From Arthrobacter sp. SPG23 (GTDB taxonomy: Bacteria; Actinomycetota; Actinomycetes; Actinomycetales; Micrococcaceae), in NCBI RefSeq assembly GCF_000876655.1, contig NZ_JYCN01000028.1, forward strand, positions 62,001 to 126,000: a stretch of DNA of 64,000 nt, in the 5' to 3' direction. Position 1 is the first letter of the stretch. The number at the start of each line of letters is the position of its first letter. The position numbers and the translations under genes were made by a program. The notes under the pieces were generated by a model, which did not search any database, was not told where the DNA came from, and worked only from the letters and a program-made list of their open reading frames with translations. This document shows positions 49,246 through 59,522 of the stretch, in pieces.

Positions 49246-50181
49246 ATGGCCAGTCAGCAGAACGCCGCAAGGATCCTGGTTGTCGGTGCCGGAGCCACCG
49301 GCGGATACTTTGGTGCGCGCCTGGCGCAGGGCGGCCGGGACGTGACGTTCCTGGTCCGGGAAGGGCGGGCAGCCACACTGCGCGGGCGCGGGCTCCGGAT
49401 CACGGGCCTCGGCCGGGAAGACGTCATTGAACCCAGGCTGGTCACCGCGGCGGACCTTGCCGGCCCGTACGACGTGGTGCTGGTTACGGTAAAGGCTTCC
49501 GCCCTGCCCCGGGCACTGGCGGATCTCGCACCGGCAGTAGGGCCGGAAACCGTCATCGTGCCATTCCTGAACGGCATGGCCCACCTGGACTCGCTGGTGG
49601 CTGCTTTCGGCGCCGGCCGGGTTCTTGGCGGGATCGTCAAGGTGGTCACCACCGTCACGGACGACGGCGACATCCTGCAGATGAATCCGCTGGCCACCCT
49701 CACTGTCGGGGAACTGTCCGGCCCGCCGAGCGACCGTGTCCTGCGGGCTGTTGAAACCTTTACCGTGCCCGGGTTCAAGGCTTCGGCCACGGCCGACGCG
49801 CTCGCCTCGATGTGGCACAAATGGGTCTTCATCGTCGCGGCAGGGAGCGTGACCTGCCTGATGCGGGGACCCGTGGGCGCCATCGTGGCGGTGCCCGGCG
49901 GCACGGACTTCGTGCAGTCGGTGCTGGCGGAAGCCGGCGCCGTCTCGGCGGCTGCCGGCTATCCGGTGCCGGACCATGAAACCGAGGCATCCCTGGCGAT
50001 GCTGACGCAGCCGGGGTCCACGTTCACGTCGTCCCTGTACCGCGACGTCGTTGCCGGCCTTCCCGGTGAGGCGGAACACCTGCTGGGCGACTTCACCCGG
50101 CGTGCACGGGTCCTCGGAGCGGACACCCCGCTGATCGACCTGGCCCTGATGCAGCTCAGGGTCCAGGCCGAAACCAGCTAG
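49246..50181 (+). CDS. ketopantoate reductase (ApbA/PanE) family protein
   Basis: 311-aa NADPH-dependent oxidoreductase. The Rossmann motif GAGATGG (residues 14-20) is followed by YFGARLAQGGRDVTFLVR, the mid-chain VPFLNGMAHLD and the C-terminal helix bundle with MWHKWVFIVAAGS, whose lysine matches the catalytic lysine of the family. True ketopantoate reductases and broader 2-oxo-acid reductases cannot be told apart here, and no pantothenate genes are nearby. AGGAGC lies 5 nt before ATG 49246. Divergent from urtA across 279 bp. Confidence 0.8.
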   Translation: MASQQNAARILVVGAGATGGYFGARLAQGGRDVTFLVREGRAATLRGRGLRITGLGREDVIEPRLVTAADLAGPYDVVLVTVKASALPRALADLAPAVGPETVIVPFLNGMAHLDSLVAAFGAGRVLGGIVKVVTTVTDDGDILQMNPLATLTVGELSGPPSDRVLRAVETFTVPGFKASATADALASMWHKWVFIVAAGSVTCLMRGPVGAIVAVPGGTDFVQSVLAEAGAVSAAAGYPVPDHETEASLAMLTQPGSTFTSSLYRDVVAGLPGEAEHLLGDFTRRARVLGADTPLIDLALMQLRVQAETS

Positions 50182-50193
50182 CGCCGCTCCGCG

Positions 50194-51027
50194 CTACTTC
50201 TTCAGGAAGGCCAGGAGAGCTTCGTTGACTTCCTGCGCGTGGGTCCAGCACATCCCGTGCGGCGCCCCCTCGATCTCCACGTAGTCCGCGTTGGGCAGTG
50301 CATCCTTGAACCGGCGGCCGGCCACGTCAATGGGCAGGATGTTGTCCGCGGTTCCATGGACGATGAGCGCGGGGACATCGATCTTCGGGATATCGGCGCG
50401 GAAGTCGGTCAGCCAGGTGGGCTGGGCAGCCACGGAGGCGTGCGCGGAGGATTTGCTGGCGGTGGCCCAGTTGGCCCGCAGCGCTTCTTCGCTGAGGCGG
50501 CTGCCCAGGGTGTCGTCGGTGTTGAAGAAGTTTTTGAAGAACTCCGTGAAGAACGCGTAGCGGTCTTCCTTCACTGCACTCAGCAGGCCGTCGAACACGT
50601 CCTGGGGAACGCCGTCGGGGTTGTCTTCCGTCTTCAGCAGGAACGGCTCGAGGGAGCCGAGGAACACTGCCTTGGAAACCCGGTCCGAGCCGTAGGTGCT
50701 GAGGTAGCGGGCCACCTCGCCGGTGCCCATCGAGAAGCCCACCAGCACGGCATCGGCCAGGTCGAGCTCGGTGAGCAGGGTGTTAAGGTCGGCGGCAAAG
50801 GTGTCGTAGTCGTAGCCCTCGGTGGGCTGGCTGGACTTGCCGAAGCCGCGGCGGTCATAGGTGATGACCCGGTAGCCAGCCTCGAGCAGCGCGCTGGTCT
50901 GCCGTTCCCACGATGCGCCGTCCAGCGGGTAACCGTGGATGAGGACCACCGGCTGTCCCTGCCCGTGGTCCTCATAGTAGAGCTCAACGGTGGTGCTGTT
51001 TTCTTTTCCAACAGAGACAAAGGCCAT
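50194..51027 (-). CDS. alpha/beta hydrolase (cofactor-free haloperoxidase/esterase type)
   Basis: 277-aa alpha/beta hydrolase. Oxyanion segment VLIHGYPLDGASWE, nucleophile S99 in GFSMGTGE, acid in HGTADNILP and histidine in APHGMCW. The GFSMGTGEVARYL and APHGMCWTHA strings are those of non-haem chloroperoxidase/esterase-type enzymes. Natural substrate unknown. The ATG (51025-51027) has AAGGAA upstream. Convergent with the ketopantoate-reductase-like gene, 12 bp apart. Confidence 0.85.
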   Translation of the reverse strand: MAFVSVGKENSTTVELYYEDHGQGQPVVLIHGYPLDGASWERQTSALLEAGYRVITYDRRGFGKSSQPTEGYDYDTFAADLNTLLTELDLADAVLVGFSMGTGEVARYLSTYGSDRVSKAVFLGSLEPFLLKTEDNPDGVPQDVFDGLLSAVKEDRYAFFTEFFKNFFNTDDTLGSRLSEEALRANWATASKSSAHASVAAQPTWLTDFRADIPKIDVPALIVHGTADNILPIDVAGRRFKDALPNADYVEIEGAPHGMCWTHAQEVNEALLAFLKK

Positions 51028-51135
51028 GAGGCGTTCCTTCCGGGACAGTGAAGACTGGCAGTGAACAGGCGTAACCATCCACTCTGTTCCGGCATCCCTG
51101 AGCTGTCAAGAACAACAGCGCGCTCCCGTCCGCGG

Positions 51136-51558
51136 TCACTCCGTGGGGCGGGGCCGCCACACCACCACGGCCTGGGAGCGGGCGCGGGGCCGCTGGCCGC
51201 GGGCCAGGCTCACCACGTCGCCGGCTGCTCCGGCCGCGAAGATCCGCGAATCCAGGGGGCTGCGGCGGCGGCTCAGTTCCTCGGTCAATTCGCTCACCCG
51301 GCGCTGCAGGGCGGCCACCTGGTTTTCCAGCTGGAGGATCCGTTTGATGCCCTCCAGCGATACCCCTTCGTGCGAGAGCCGCTGCACCTCCCGGAGCACG
51401 TTGACGTCCCGCTGGGAGTAGCGCCGGGATTTGCCGGGCGCACGGCTGGGAGAGACGATGCCCAGGCGGTCATACTGGCGCAGCGTCTGGGGGTGCATAT
51501 CCGCGAGCTCGGCCGCCACCGAGATCACGAAGATCGGCTGATCGAAATCAATGTCCAC
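51136..51558 (-). CDS. hspR: heat-shock repressor HspR (MerR family)
   Basis: 140-aa MerR-type repressor of the dnaK operon. The helix-turn-helix and wing (PIFVISVAAELADMHPQTLRQYDRLG, then SRRYSQRDVNVLREVQRL) are typical. A coiled-coil follows (ILQLENQVAALQRRVSELTEEL). DnaK acts as co-repressor in Streptomyces and mycobacteria. It is the last gene of dnaK-grpE-dnaJ-hspR, so it controls its own synthesis through the HAIR sites before dnaK. Confidence 0.92.
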   Translation of the reverse strand: MDIDFDQPIFVISVAAELADMHPQTLRQYDRLGIVSPSRAPGKSRRYSQRDVNVLREVQRLSHEGVSLEGIKRILQLENQVAALQRRVSELTEELSRRRSPLDSRIFAAGAAGDVVSLARGQRPRARSQAVVVWRPRPTE

Positions 51559-51601
51559 GCCCGGCTCCTCCCGCTAGTCCCAGTACGTACACGCGCGTTT
51601 C

Positions 51602-52588
51602 CTAGAGCCGCGCCTTGGCTGCAAGTCCGGCCCGCACGTCCTGGCCGCCGGTGGCCTCGGCGAACGCCTTGACGGCTTCCTCCGCTTCCTTTGTCAGCTT
51701 CTGCGGAACCACGACGTCGATGGTCACCAGCAGGTCGCCGGTGGCCTTCGCGTGCTTGACGCCACGGCCCTTGACACGCAGCGTCCGTCCCGACGGCGTC
51801 CCCGCGGGGACACGGACCTTGACCTTCTCACCGTCGATCGTGGGCACTTCAATGTCAGCGCCCAGGGCAGCTTCCGGAAAGGTGACCGGAACGTGGATGC
51901 GGAGATTGTCGCCGTCGCGCGTGTAGAAATCATGGCCTTTGACGTTGACCGTGACCATCAGGTCGCCGTTGCCGGCGGGGCCGTACTGGCCCTTGCCGCG
52001 GACGCGGACCTTCTGGCCGTCCTTGATCCCGGCCGGGACACGGACGTCGATCACGTCTCCGTCCGGCTCGCGCAGGCCGATGGTGGTGCCGCGGATGGAA
52101 CCGGCGAACGAGATGGTGGTGGTGGCAGTACGGTCGGCGCCCTTCTGCGGGGCGCGCTGGAATCCGGCTCCGGAACCGGGTCCGCCGAACTGGCCGCCGA
52201 AGAGGTCAGCGAACTCCGGCGGGATGCCGCCCGAGGTGCTGTAGCCCCCGGAGTGGCGTCCGCCGCCGCCGGTGAAGAGGCCGCCGAAGAGGTCTTCGAA
52301 TCCGGCCCCGCCGGCCGCGCCGCCCGCGCCGCCGGGAGCAAACCGAGCGCCGCCGCCCATGGCACGGATGGCGTCATACTGCTGCCGCTCATCCGGATCA
52401 GAGAGCACGGAGTACGCCTCGGAGATGTCCTTGAACTTTTTCTCCGAAGCCACGTCCCCCGCATTGGTGTCCGGGTGGTGCTGCCGCGCAAGCTTCCGGT
52501 AAGCCTTCTTGATATCGGCGTCGGAAGCGTCCTTGGCGACTCCAAGGATCTTGTAGAAGTCCTTGTCGACCCAGTCCTGGCTAGCCAA
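51602..52588 (-). CDS. dnaJ: DnaJ-family co-chaperone without zinc finger
   Basis: 328 aa. The J domain at residues ~9-75 has the essential HPD (38-40, in RQHHPDTN). A Gly/Phe-rich linker follows (GGAGGAAGGAGFEDLFGGLF) and then two DnaJ C-terminal substrate-binding domains. The CxxCxGxG zinc-finger repeats are absent, so this is a type II (DnaJ1/CbpA-like) protein, as commonly encoded in actinobacterial dnaK operons. It stimulates DnaK ATPase. A strong hairpin (52615-52671) precedes its start. Confidence 0.92.
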   Translation of the reverse strand: MASQDWVDKDFYKILGVAKDASDADIKKAYRKLARQHHPDTNAGDVASEKKFKDISEAYSVLSDPDERQQYDAIRAMGGGARFAPGGAGGAAGGAGFEDLFGGLFTGGGGRHSGGYSTSGGIPPEFADLFGGQFGGPGSGAGFQRAPQKGADRTATTTISFAGSIRGTTIGLREPDGDVIDVRVPAGIKDGQKVRVRGKGQYGPAGNGDLMVTVNVKGHDFYTRDGDNLRIHVPVTFPEAALGADIEVPTIDGEKVKVRVPAGTPSGRTLRVKGRGVKHAKATGDLLVTIDVVVPQKLTKEAEEAVKAFAEATGGQDVRAGLAAKARL

Positions 52589-52614
52589 TGGCGTTTCCTT
52601 TCAAATCTTTGTGC

Positions 52615-52671
52615 CGAGATGGCAGTTCGCGGCAATGTTCTTGCGAATCACTGCTGCGAACTGCCATCTCG
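52615..52671. repeat. intra-operon palindrome between grpE and dnaJ
   Basis: CGAGATGGCAGTTCGC (52615-52630) is the perfect reverse complement of GCGAACTGCCATCTCG (52656-52671), with a 25-nt loop. The element almost fills the grpE-dnaJ gap and would fold in the mRNA 27 nt before the dnaJ ATG. It may partially terminate, set an RNase end, or be a dispersed palindrome. Confidence 0.75.
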
Positions 52672-52682
52672 ATGGGGTAATG

Positions 52683-53375
52683 CTAAGCCGGAACTGCGAC
52701 GATAACCTGTGCTGCCCGGAGGACCCGCTCGCCGGCCTTGTAGCCGGAGCGCAGGACCTGGCTGACGGTGTCGATTTCGACGTCCTGGCCGGGCTGCTGG
52801 ATGAGGGCCTCGTGGATGGTCGGATCGAACTCCACGCCGGTCTCATCGATGCGCACCAGGCCGTAGGTCTTCAGCGCGTTCTCCAGTTTGGCGGCAATCG
52901 CGGCGAACGGGCCGTCGGCCAGGTCGCCGTGCTGCCTGGCGGCGTCGACGTCGTCCAGTACCGGAAGCAGCGAGTTCAGGACGCCGACGACGGCCATCTC
53001 CCCTGCCACGGCACGGTCGCGTTCCACGCGCTTGCGGTAGTTGACGTATTCAGCCTGCAGGCGGCGGAGATCGTTCCTGAGTTCCTCCGCCTCCTCCGCG
53101 CCTACACCCTGGGCCACCGATTCCTCGGCCGGAACCTCAACGCTGTTGAGGATGTCCTCGGCCTGGGACAGTGCGTCCCCGGCGCCGGAGTGCCCGGCGC
53201 CAGCGGGTTCCTGGTCAGGGTGGCGGGCCTGGCCGGTCTTCGGATCAACCTTGCGGTTGTCGTGGATCACCGGCTTCTGCGGCTCGTTCTCCTGACGCTC
53301 GTTCTCCCGGCTGTCGCGCGCGTGTTGCTGGCCTGCGGAAGAGTCGTGTTCTTCCTCGTTACCGTGATGCGGCAT
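52683..53375 (-). CDS. grpE: nucleotide exchange factor GrpE
   Basis: 230 aa. A disordered, His/Glu/Asn-rich N-terminus (~75 residues) precedes the long helix (DLRRLQAEYVNYRKRVERDR) and the beta domain with the conserved DETGVEFDPTIHEALIQQPG. Releases ADP from DnaK. Starts 2 bp after the dnaK stop. Confidence 0.93.
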   Translation of the reverse strand: MPHHGNEEEHDSSAGQQHARDSRENERQENEPQKPVIHDNRKVDPKTGQARHPDQEPAGAGHSGAGDALSQAEDILNSVEVPAEESVAQGVGAEEAEELRNDLRRLQAEYVNYRKRVERDRAVAGEMAVVGVLNSLLPVLDDVDAARQHGDLADGPFAAIAAKLENALKTYGLVRIDETGVEFDPTIHEALIQQPGQDVEIDTVSQVLRSGYKAGERVLRAAQVIVAVPA

Positions 53376-53377
53376 GA

Positions 53378-55243
<1,866 letters not shown>

Positions 55244-55297
55244 GTGTTGCTTCCTTCTTTCCTTGGAAACGCTGGTCGAGATTCAGGCACGCCCACT

Positions 55298-55320
55298 GAT
55301 TGAGCGATCTACACTCAACT
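55298..55320. promoter_or_regulatory. HspR operator (HAIR), proximal copy
   Basis: GATTGAGC-N7-ACTCAACT, close to the HAIR consensus CTTGAGT-N7-ACTCAAG. It lies downstream of the predicted start point, where a bound repressor would block elongation. Confidence 0.8.
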
Positions 55321-55333
55321 CTACTCAGGGGAG

Positions 55334-55373
55334 GAATTAAGTCAATCCAAAGTTGAGTCAACTGCGCTCAACT
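55334..55373 (-). promoter_or_regulatory. dnaK promoter with overlapping HspR operator (HAIR)
   Basis: AGTTGAGT-N7-GCTCAACT (55351-55373) is a HAIR site with one mismatch between arms. It covers the -35 TTGACT (55361-55356, minus strand); 16 bp further is TAATTC (55339-55334), a likely -10. HspR bound here would exclude RNA polymerase. Confidence 0.8.
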
Positions 55374-55451
55374 AGCGGAACGCCGGTGTAATTTGGGCGC
55401 GCCAAGTACGCGCAGAGACTCAAAAACGGCGATTTTCCGCCACACACGCCG

Positions 55452-55496
55452 ACCCCTGGCGGCGGTTTCGCTGTGCGTGAAACCGCGGCCAGGGGT
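55452..55496 (-). terminator. terminator after the GDYG-repeat gene
   Basis: The arms 55452-55469 and 55479-55496 pair at 17 of 18 positions (ACCCCTGGC...GGTTTC against its complement) around a 9-nt loop. It isolates the dnaK promoter from the gene upstream. Confidence 0.75.
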
Positions 55497-55517
55497 GGGT
55501 CAGGAGCCGGTTAGCGG

Positions 55518-55952
55518 TCAGGGAACGTCGCCGGACTCCTCTGCAGTAGCCGCCCGCCCGGCGGTATCCGCCCGCCCGGCGGTATCCGGCCGCCCGGCAG
55601 TACCGGCGGTCGGCCCGGCAGTACCGGCTTTGCCGTAGTCGCCGTCCGGGTACTCGGATTCCTCGAGTGTCACCAGGTTCTCGCCCGCCGTGCCGGCCTT
55701 GCCGTAATCGCCGGCTTCGTATTCGCCTTCGACGGCGCCGGCAGGTTCCTCGACCTCCCCGGCGGTTCCGTAATCGCCTTCGGGATATTCGCCGTCGCCG
55801 ACTGCCGCTTGGTCGTCGTGCGCAATTCCCGCCTTGCCGTAGTCGCCGTCGACATACTGGCCGCTGTCACCTTCGACTGCCGGCGCGGGTTCGGTGCGCT
55901 GCTTTTCCGCTTCGTCTTCGCTGTTCTGCGACATTTCGCTGTTCTCTGACAC
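55518..55952 (-). CDS. acidic GDYG-repeat protein
   Basis: 144 aa, no recognised family. After an acidic head (MSENSEMSQNSEDEAEKQ) come four GDYG units at residues 36-39, 59-62, 81-84 and 104-107, spaced 22-23 residues. Each is framed as Y-x-(D/E/A)-GDYG-(K/T)-AG, with acidic linkers. The tail repeats TAG(R)-type triplets (TAGPTAGTAGRPDTAGRADT). No cysteines, signal peptide or hydrophobic helix: probably an intrinsically disordered cytosolic protein. The regular tyrosine spacing suggests repeated ligand or partner binding, which is inference. Confidence 0.65.
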   Translation of the reverse strand: MSENSEMSQNSEDEAEKQRTEPAPAVEGDSGQYVDGDYGKAGIAHDDQAAVGDGEYPEGDYGTAGEVEEPAGAVEGEYEAGDYGKAGTAGENLVTLEESEYPDGDYGKAGTAGPTAGTAGRPDTAGRADTAGRAATAEESGDVP

Positions 55953-56036
55953 TGACGGTTCCCTCCTGGAAGCATCGGGCGCCCGGACGGGCGCAGGGGC
56001 AGTCTATCCATCCGCCCGGCGCTTCAACAGGGGTGG

Positions 56037-57572
56037 TCAGTTGCGCACGACCTCCAGTTCGATGGCCGCCCAGGACAGGGCAGGCAGGCTCGCGCGGACT
56101 TCGCCGCCGGCCGCCTTGACCCCCTCGAGCGGAGTCAGGCCGACGGCGCCTGGGTTGTCCTGCGTGTTGGTGATGAACCGGTCCGCGCCGTCGGGTATCC
56201 GCAGCACGTCCGCCCGGACCACCTGCCGGGCATCGAAGCCGCGGAGGACCACTTCGATGTCGGCGGCTTCCTCCAGCCCGCGGTTGGCGAGGAACAAGGC
56301 GATGCGCCCGGTTTCCTCGTTCCAGGTGGCGCTGACGTCCACCAGGTCGGCGTCGCCGAATTTTGCGTTACTGTACTTGTCCGAGTCCACGGCGAGCCGG
56401 AGGATCTGCCCGTGCGCCAGCTCGGCCATGCGGGCGAAGGGATGGAAGATGGTCTGCTTCCATGCCGGACCGTTTTCCTCGCTGAGGATGGGGGCGATCA
56501 CGTTGACCAGCTGCGCCTGGTTGGCGATCTTGACGCGGTCACCGTGGCGGAGGAGGGAGTTCAGGAAGGTCCCGACGACGACGGCGTCCGTCACGTTGTA
56601 CTTGTCCTCGATGACGCGAGGGTGCTCCCGCCAGCCGTGCTTGCCCACCTGCTCGGGGCTGTCGGCGTCGCCGGGCCGGGTGTACCAGACGTTCCATTCG
56701 TCGAAGGAGAGGTTGATGTGCTTCCTGTGCTTGCCCTTGGCCCGGACGGCGTCCGCGGTAGCGATGACTGATTCGATGAAGTAGTCCATGTCCACGGCGC
56801 TGGCCAGGAAACTGCCGGCGTCGCCGTCGTGCTCCTGGTAGTAGGCGTGCAGCGAGACGTAGTCCACCTGCTCGTAGGTGTGGGTCAGGACGGTCTGCTC
56901 CCAGGCGCCGAACGTGGGCATGCCCGAGTTGGAGCTGCCGCAAGCCACCAGTTCGATGTCCGGGTCCACGAAGCGCATGGCCTTGGCGGCCTCCTGCGCC
57001 AGCCGGCCGTATTCCTCGGCCGTCTTGTGCCCGATCTGCCACGGTCCGTCCATCTCGTTGCCCAGGCACCACAGCTTGATGTTGAACGGATCCTCGTGTC
57101 CGTTCTTGCGGCGCAGGTCGGAGAGCCGGGTGCCGGACGGAATGTTGGCGTACTCCACCAGCTCACGGGCGGCATCGACGCCGCGGGTGCCCAGGTTGAC
57201 GGCTTCCATGACCTCCACCCCGGCCTCCCTGGACCAGTCCACGAATTCGTGCAGGCCGAAGGCGTTCGTTTCCAGGGTGTGCCAGGCGCCGTCGAGCCGG
57301 CGCGGCCGCTCCGCCACGGGCCCGACGCCGTCCTCCCAGTTGTAGCCGGAGACGAAGTTGCCGCCGGGATAGCGGACCACGGTGGCGCCGAGCTCCTTGA
57401 CGAGGTCCATGACGTCGCGGCGGAAGCCGCGCTCGTCCGCCCGGGGATGGCCCGGTTCGTAAATGCCGGTGTAGACGCAGCGGCCCATGTGCTCAACAAA
57501 GGATCCGAAAATCCGGCGGGGAACCTCGGCTACGGTGAAGTCGCGGTCAATGGTGATGCGTGCGCGGGACAT
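56037..57572 (-). CDS. abfA: alpha-N-arabinofuranosidase, GH51
   Basis: 511-aa intracellular-type GH51 enzyme that removes terminal L-arabinofuranosyl units from arabinan or arabinoxylan oligomers. It starts with ARITIDRDFTVAEVPRRIFGSFVEHMGR. The acid/base is E173 (WCLGNEMDGPWQIG), the nucleophile E292 (LSFDEWNVWY), and a C-terminal beta-sandwich follows. No signal peptide, so substrate oligomers must be imported, presumably by the adjacent ABC system. GGAGAATAA precedes the ATG. Confidence 0.93.
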   Translation of the reverse strand: MSRARITIDRDFTVAEVPRRIFGSFVEHMGRCVYTGIYEPGHPRADERGFRRDVMDLVKELGATVVRYPGGNFVSGYNWEDGVGPVAERPRRLDGAWHTLETNAFGLHEFVDWSREAGVEVMEAVNLGTRGVDAARELVEYANIPSGTRLSDLRRKNGHEDPFNIKLWCLGNEMDGPWQIGHKTAEEYGRLAQEAAKAMRFVDPDIELVACGSSNSGMPTFGAWEQTVLTHTYEQVDYVSLHAYYQEHDGDAGSFLASAVDMDYFIESVIATADAVRAKGKHRKHINLSFDEWNVWYTRPGDADSPEQVGKHGWREHPRVIEDKYNVTDAVVVGTFLNSLLRHGDRVKIANQAQLVNVIAPILSEENGPAWKQTIFHPFARMAELAHGQILRLAVDSDKYSNAKFGDADLVDVSATWNEETGRIALFLANRGLEEAADIEVVLRGFDARQVVRADVLRIPDGADRFITNTQDNPGAVGLTPLEGVKAAGGEVRASLPALSWAAIELEVVRN

Positions 57573-57632
57573 TTATTCTCCAGTCCTGGTGGTTTGGCGG
57601 GTGGTGAAGCGGGCGGGGAAGAGTGGCGGTAA

Positions 57633-58532
57633 CTAGGTGCCGGCGAGGCCGGTGGTGGCCACGCCCCTGATGATCTGGCGTTGGAAGAACAGGAACACCA
57701 CAATCAGGGGAAGCGCGGCAAGCAACGCAGAGGCCATGTTCTGGGCGTACTGGATCCCGTAGGCGCTCTTGATGGTCTGCAGGCCCACCGGCAGGGTGAG
57801 CAGCGAGCTCTCGTTGGTGGCAATGAACGGCCAGAGGAAGTTGTTCCAGGCACCGATGAACACGAAGATGGCCACGGCGGCCAGGATGGGCCTGGACAGC
57901 GGCAGCACGATCGTGGTGAAGATCCGCAGTCTTCCGGCGCCGTCCATCAGTGCCGCCTCCTCGAGTTCCCGCGGGATCTGGTCGAAGAACTTCTTGAGCA
58001 CGAACACCATGGGCGAGTGGATCACCTGCGGCAGGATCAGCGCCCAGTACGTGTCGATCAGGTTCAGCGACTGCATCTGCTGGAACAACGGGATGATGAG
58101 GACCGGCGGCGGAATGATGATGGAGGCCACGATCACGCCCATCAGCATCCTCTTGCCGCGGAAATCGATCCGCGAAATGGCGTAGGCCACGGACGCGGAA
58201 ATCACCAGCGTGATGGCGGTGATCGCCGCGGACGTGAAGAGCGAGTTGAGCGTCCAGGTGGGGATGTTGCCGCTCTGCAGAACTTTGGCAAAGGCATCGA
58301 GGGTAAAGCCCGACGCCGGTATCCAGCTGATGGGGGTGGACGCGGCATCCGTTTCACTCTTCAGCGCGGTGACCGTGGCCCAGGCAAAGGGCACGAGCCA
58401 CGCCACGGCAAGGACGGACACGACGACGGTGGCCAGGATGCGGGACAGCGGCGCCTTCGGGGGCCGGTTTGGTGCCGCTTCGGTGGAACCTTTGGGCTGG
58501 AGTGCGGGCCTGGAAAGTGTGGGGGTAGCCAT
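57633..58532 (-). CDS. carbohydrate ABC transporter permease (MalG-like)
   Basis: 299-aa CUT1 permease with six membrane helices. A ~30-residue cytoplasmic head precedes the first helix (ATVVVSVLAVAWLVPFAWATVTALK). The EAA loop ELEEAALMDGAGRLRIFTTIVLPLSRP contacts the ATPase. Partner of the MalF-like permease encoded immediately upstream. No ATPase gene lies in the cluster, so a shared MsiK-type ATPase encoded elsewhere is expected. Confidence 0.9.
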   Translation of the reverse strand: MATPTLSRPALQPKGSTEAAPNRPPKAPLSRILATVVVSVLAVAWLVPFAWATVTALKSETDAASTPISWIPASGFTLDAFAKVLQSGNIPTWTLNSLFTSAAITAITLVISASVAYAISRIDFRGKRMLMGVIVASIIIPPPVLIIPLFQQMQSLNLIDTYWALILPQVIHSPMVFVLKKFFDQIPRELEEAALMDGAGRLRIFTTIVLPLSRPILAAVAIFVFIGAWNNFLWPFIATNESSLLTLPVGLQTIKSAYGIQYAQNMASALLAALPLIVVFLFFQRQIIRGVATTGLAGT

Positions 58533-58534
58533 GG

Positions 58535-59443
58535 CTAGGCGCTCCTTTTCCGTGTGATGAAGGCCTGGGCCAGCGCGATGACCAGGATCAGGCCGAAGAA
58601 GATGTAGGAAATGGCTGCCGAATAACCCAGCCGGTAGCCTGTGAATCCGGCCTCGAAGACGTACTGGACGATGGACCGGGTCGCCCCGCCCGGGCCGCCC
58701 TCGGTCATCTGGTAGATCTGGTCAAAGACCTTCAGGGACGCGAGGATTTGCAGGATCACGATCATCACCGTGGTGGGGCCCAGCTGGGGAAGGCTAATGG
58801 AGAAGAACTGGCGCCATCCGCCGGCGCCGTCCAGCGAGGCCGCTTCGTAGTGCTGCTGCGGGATGTTCTGCAGCGCGGCCAGGTACAGCAGGAAGTTGAA
58901 GCCCACGGTCCACCACACCGTCGCAATCACGATGGCCCACATCGCCACGGCGGGATCGTTCAGCCACGCCACCGGCGGAATGCCCAGCTTGGCGAGCAGG
59001 TCATTGAACAGGCCAAGCTCCGGGTTGTACATCCAGGCGAAGAACAGCGACACCACCGTGGAGGCGAGCAGGAACGGGGAGAAAAAAGAGAGCCGCCACA
59101 GCCACTGCGCGGGAAGGCCCATGTTGACGATTGCTGCCAGCGCCAGGGCGATGACCACCAGCGGCACCGTACTGATCAGCGTGAAGTACAGCGTGTTCCC
59201 CAGCGAGCGCCACATGTCCGAGTCGCCGAACGCCTCGGCGTAGTTGGCCAGGCCGATGAACCCGCCGTTGGCGCCGGTGAGGGACTTTCCGGTGAGGCTC
59301 ATGACGGCTCCGGAAACCATGGGCCAGACCAGGAACATCAGGAAGAAAGCCAGGAACGGGGCGGAGAAGGCCCAGCCGTGGATATTGTCACGCCTGGAAC
59401 GCCGGGATCTCGCGGCGGGCGCTGTGGTGCGGGCGGTGCTCAT
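58535..59443 (-). CDS. carbohydrate ABC transporter permease (MalF-like)
   Basis: 302-aa CUT1 permease. A short basic head (RSRRSRRDN) precedes helix 1, and the EAA loop YEAASLDGAGGWRQFFSISLPQLGPT is intact. It lies 2 bp before the MalG-like gene and ~80 bp after the frameshifted binding-protein gene. Arabino-oligosaccharides are the likely substrate, from the GH51 neighbour. Confidence 0.9.
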   Translation of the reverse strand: MSTARTTAPAARSRRSRRDNIHGWAFSAPFLAFFLMFLVWPMVSGAVMSLTGKSLTGANGGFIGLANYAEAFGDSDMWRSLGNTLYFTLISTVPLVVIALALAAIVNMGLPAQWLWRLSFFSPFLLASTVVSLFFAWMYNPELGLFNDLLAKLGIPPVAWLNDPAVAMWAIVIATVWWTVGFNFLLYLAALQNIPQQHYEAASLDGAGGWRQFFSISLPQLGPTTVMIVILQILASLKVFDQIYQMTEGGPGGATRSIVQYVFEAGFTGYRLGYSAAISYIFFGLILVIALAQAFITRKRSA

Positions 59444-59522
59444 GGGGACTCCTTTGTCACAAGCGGATTGATGCTCACGTCGATTCTCAAGCGGGGTTCG
59501 GCGGCCTTGCCGCGCCTGGTGC

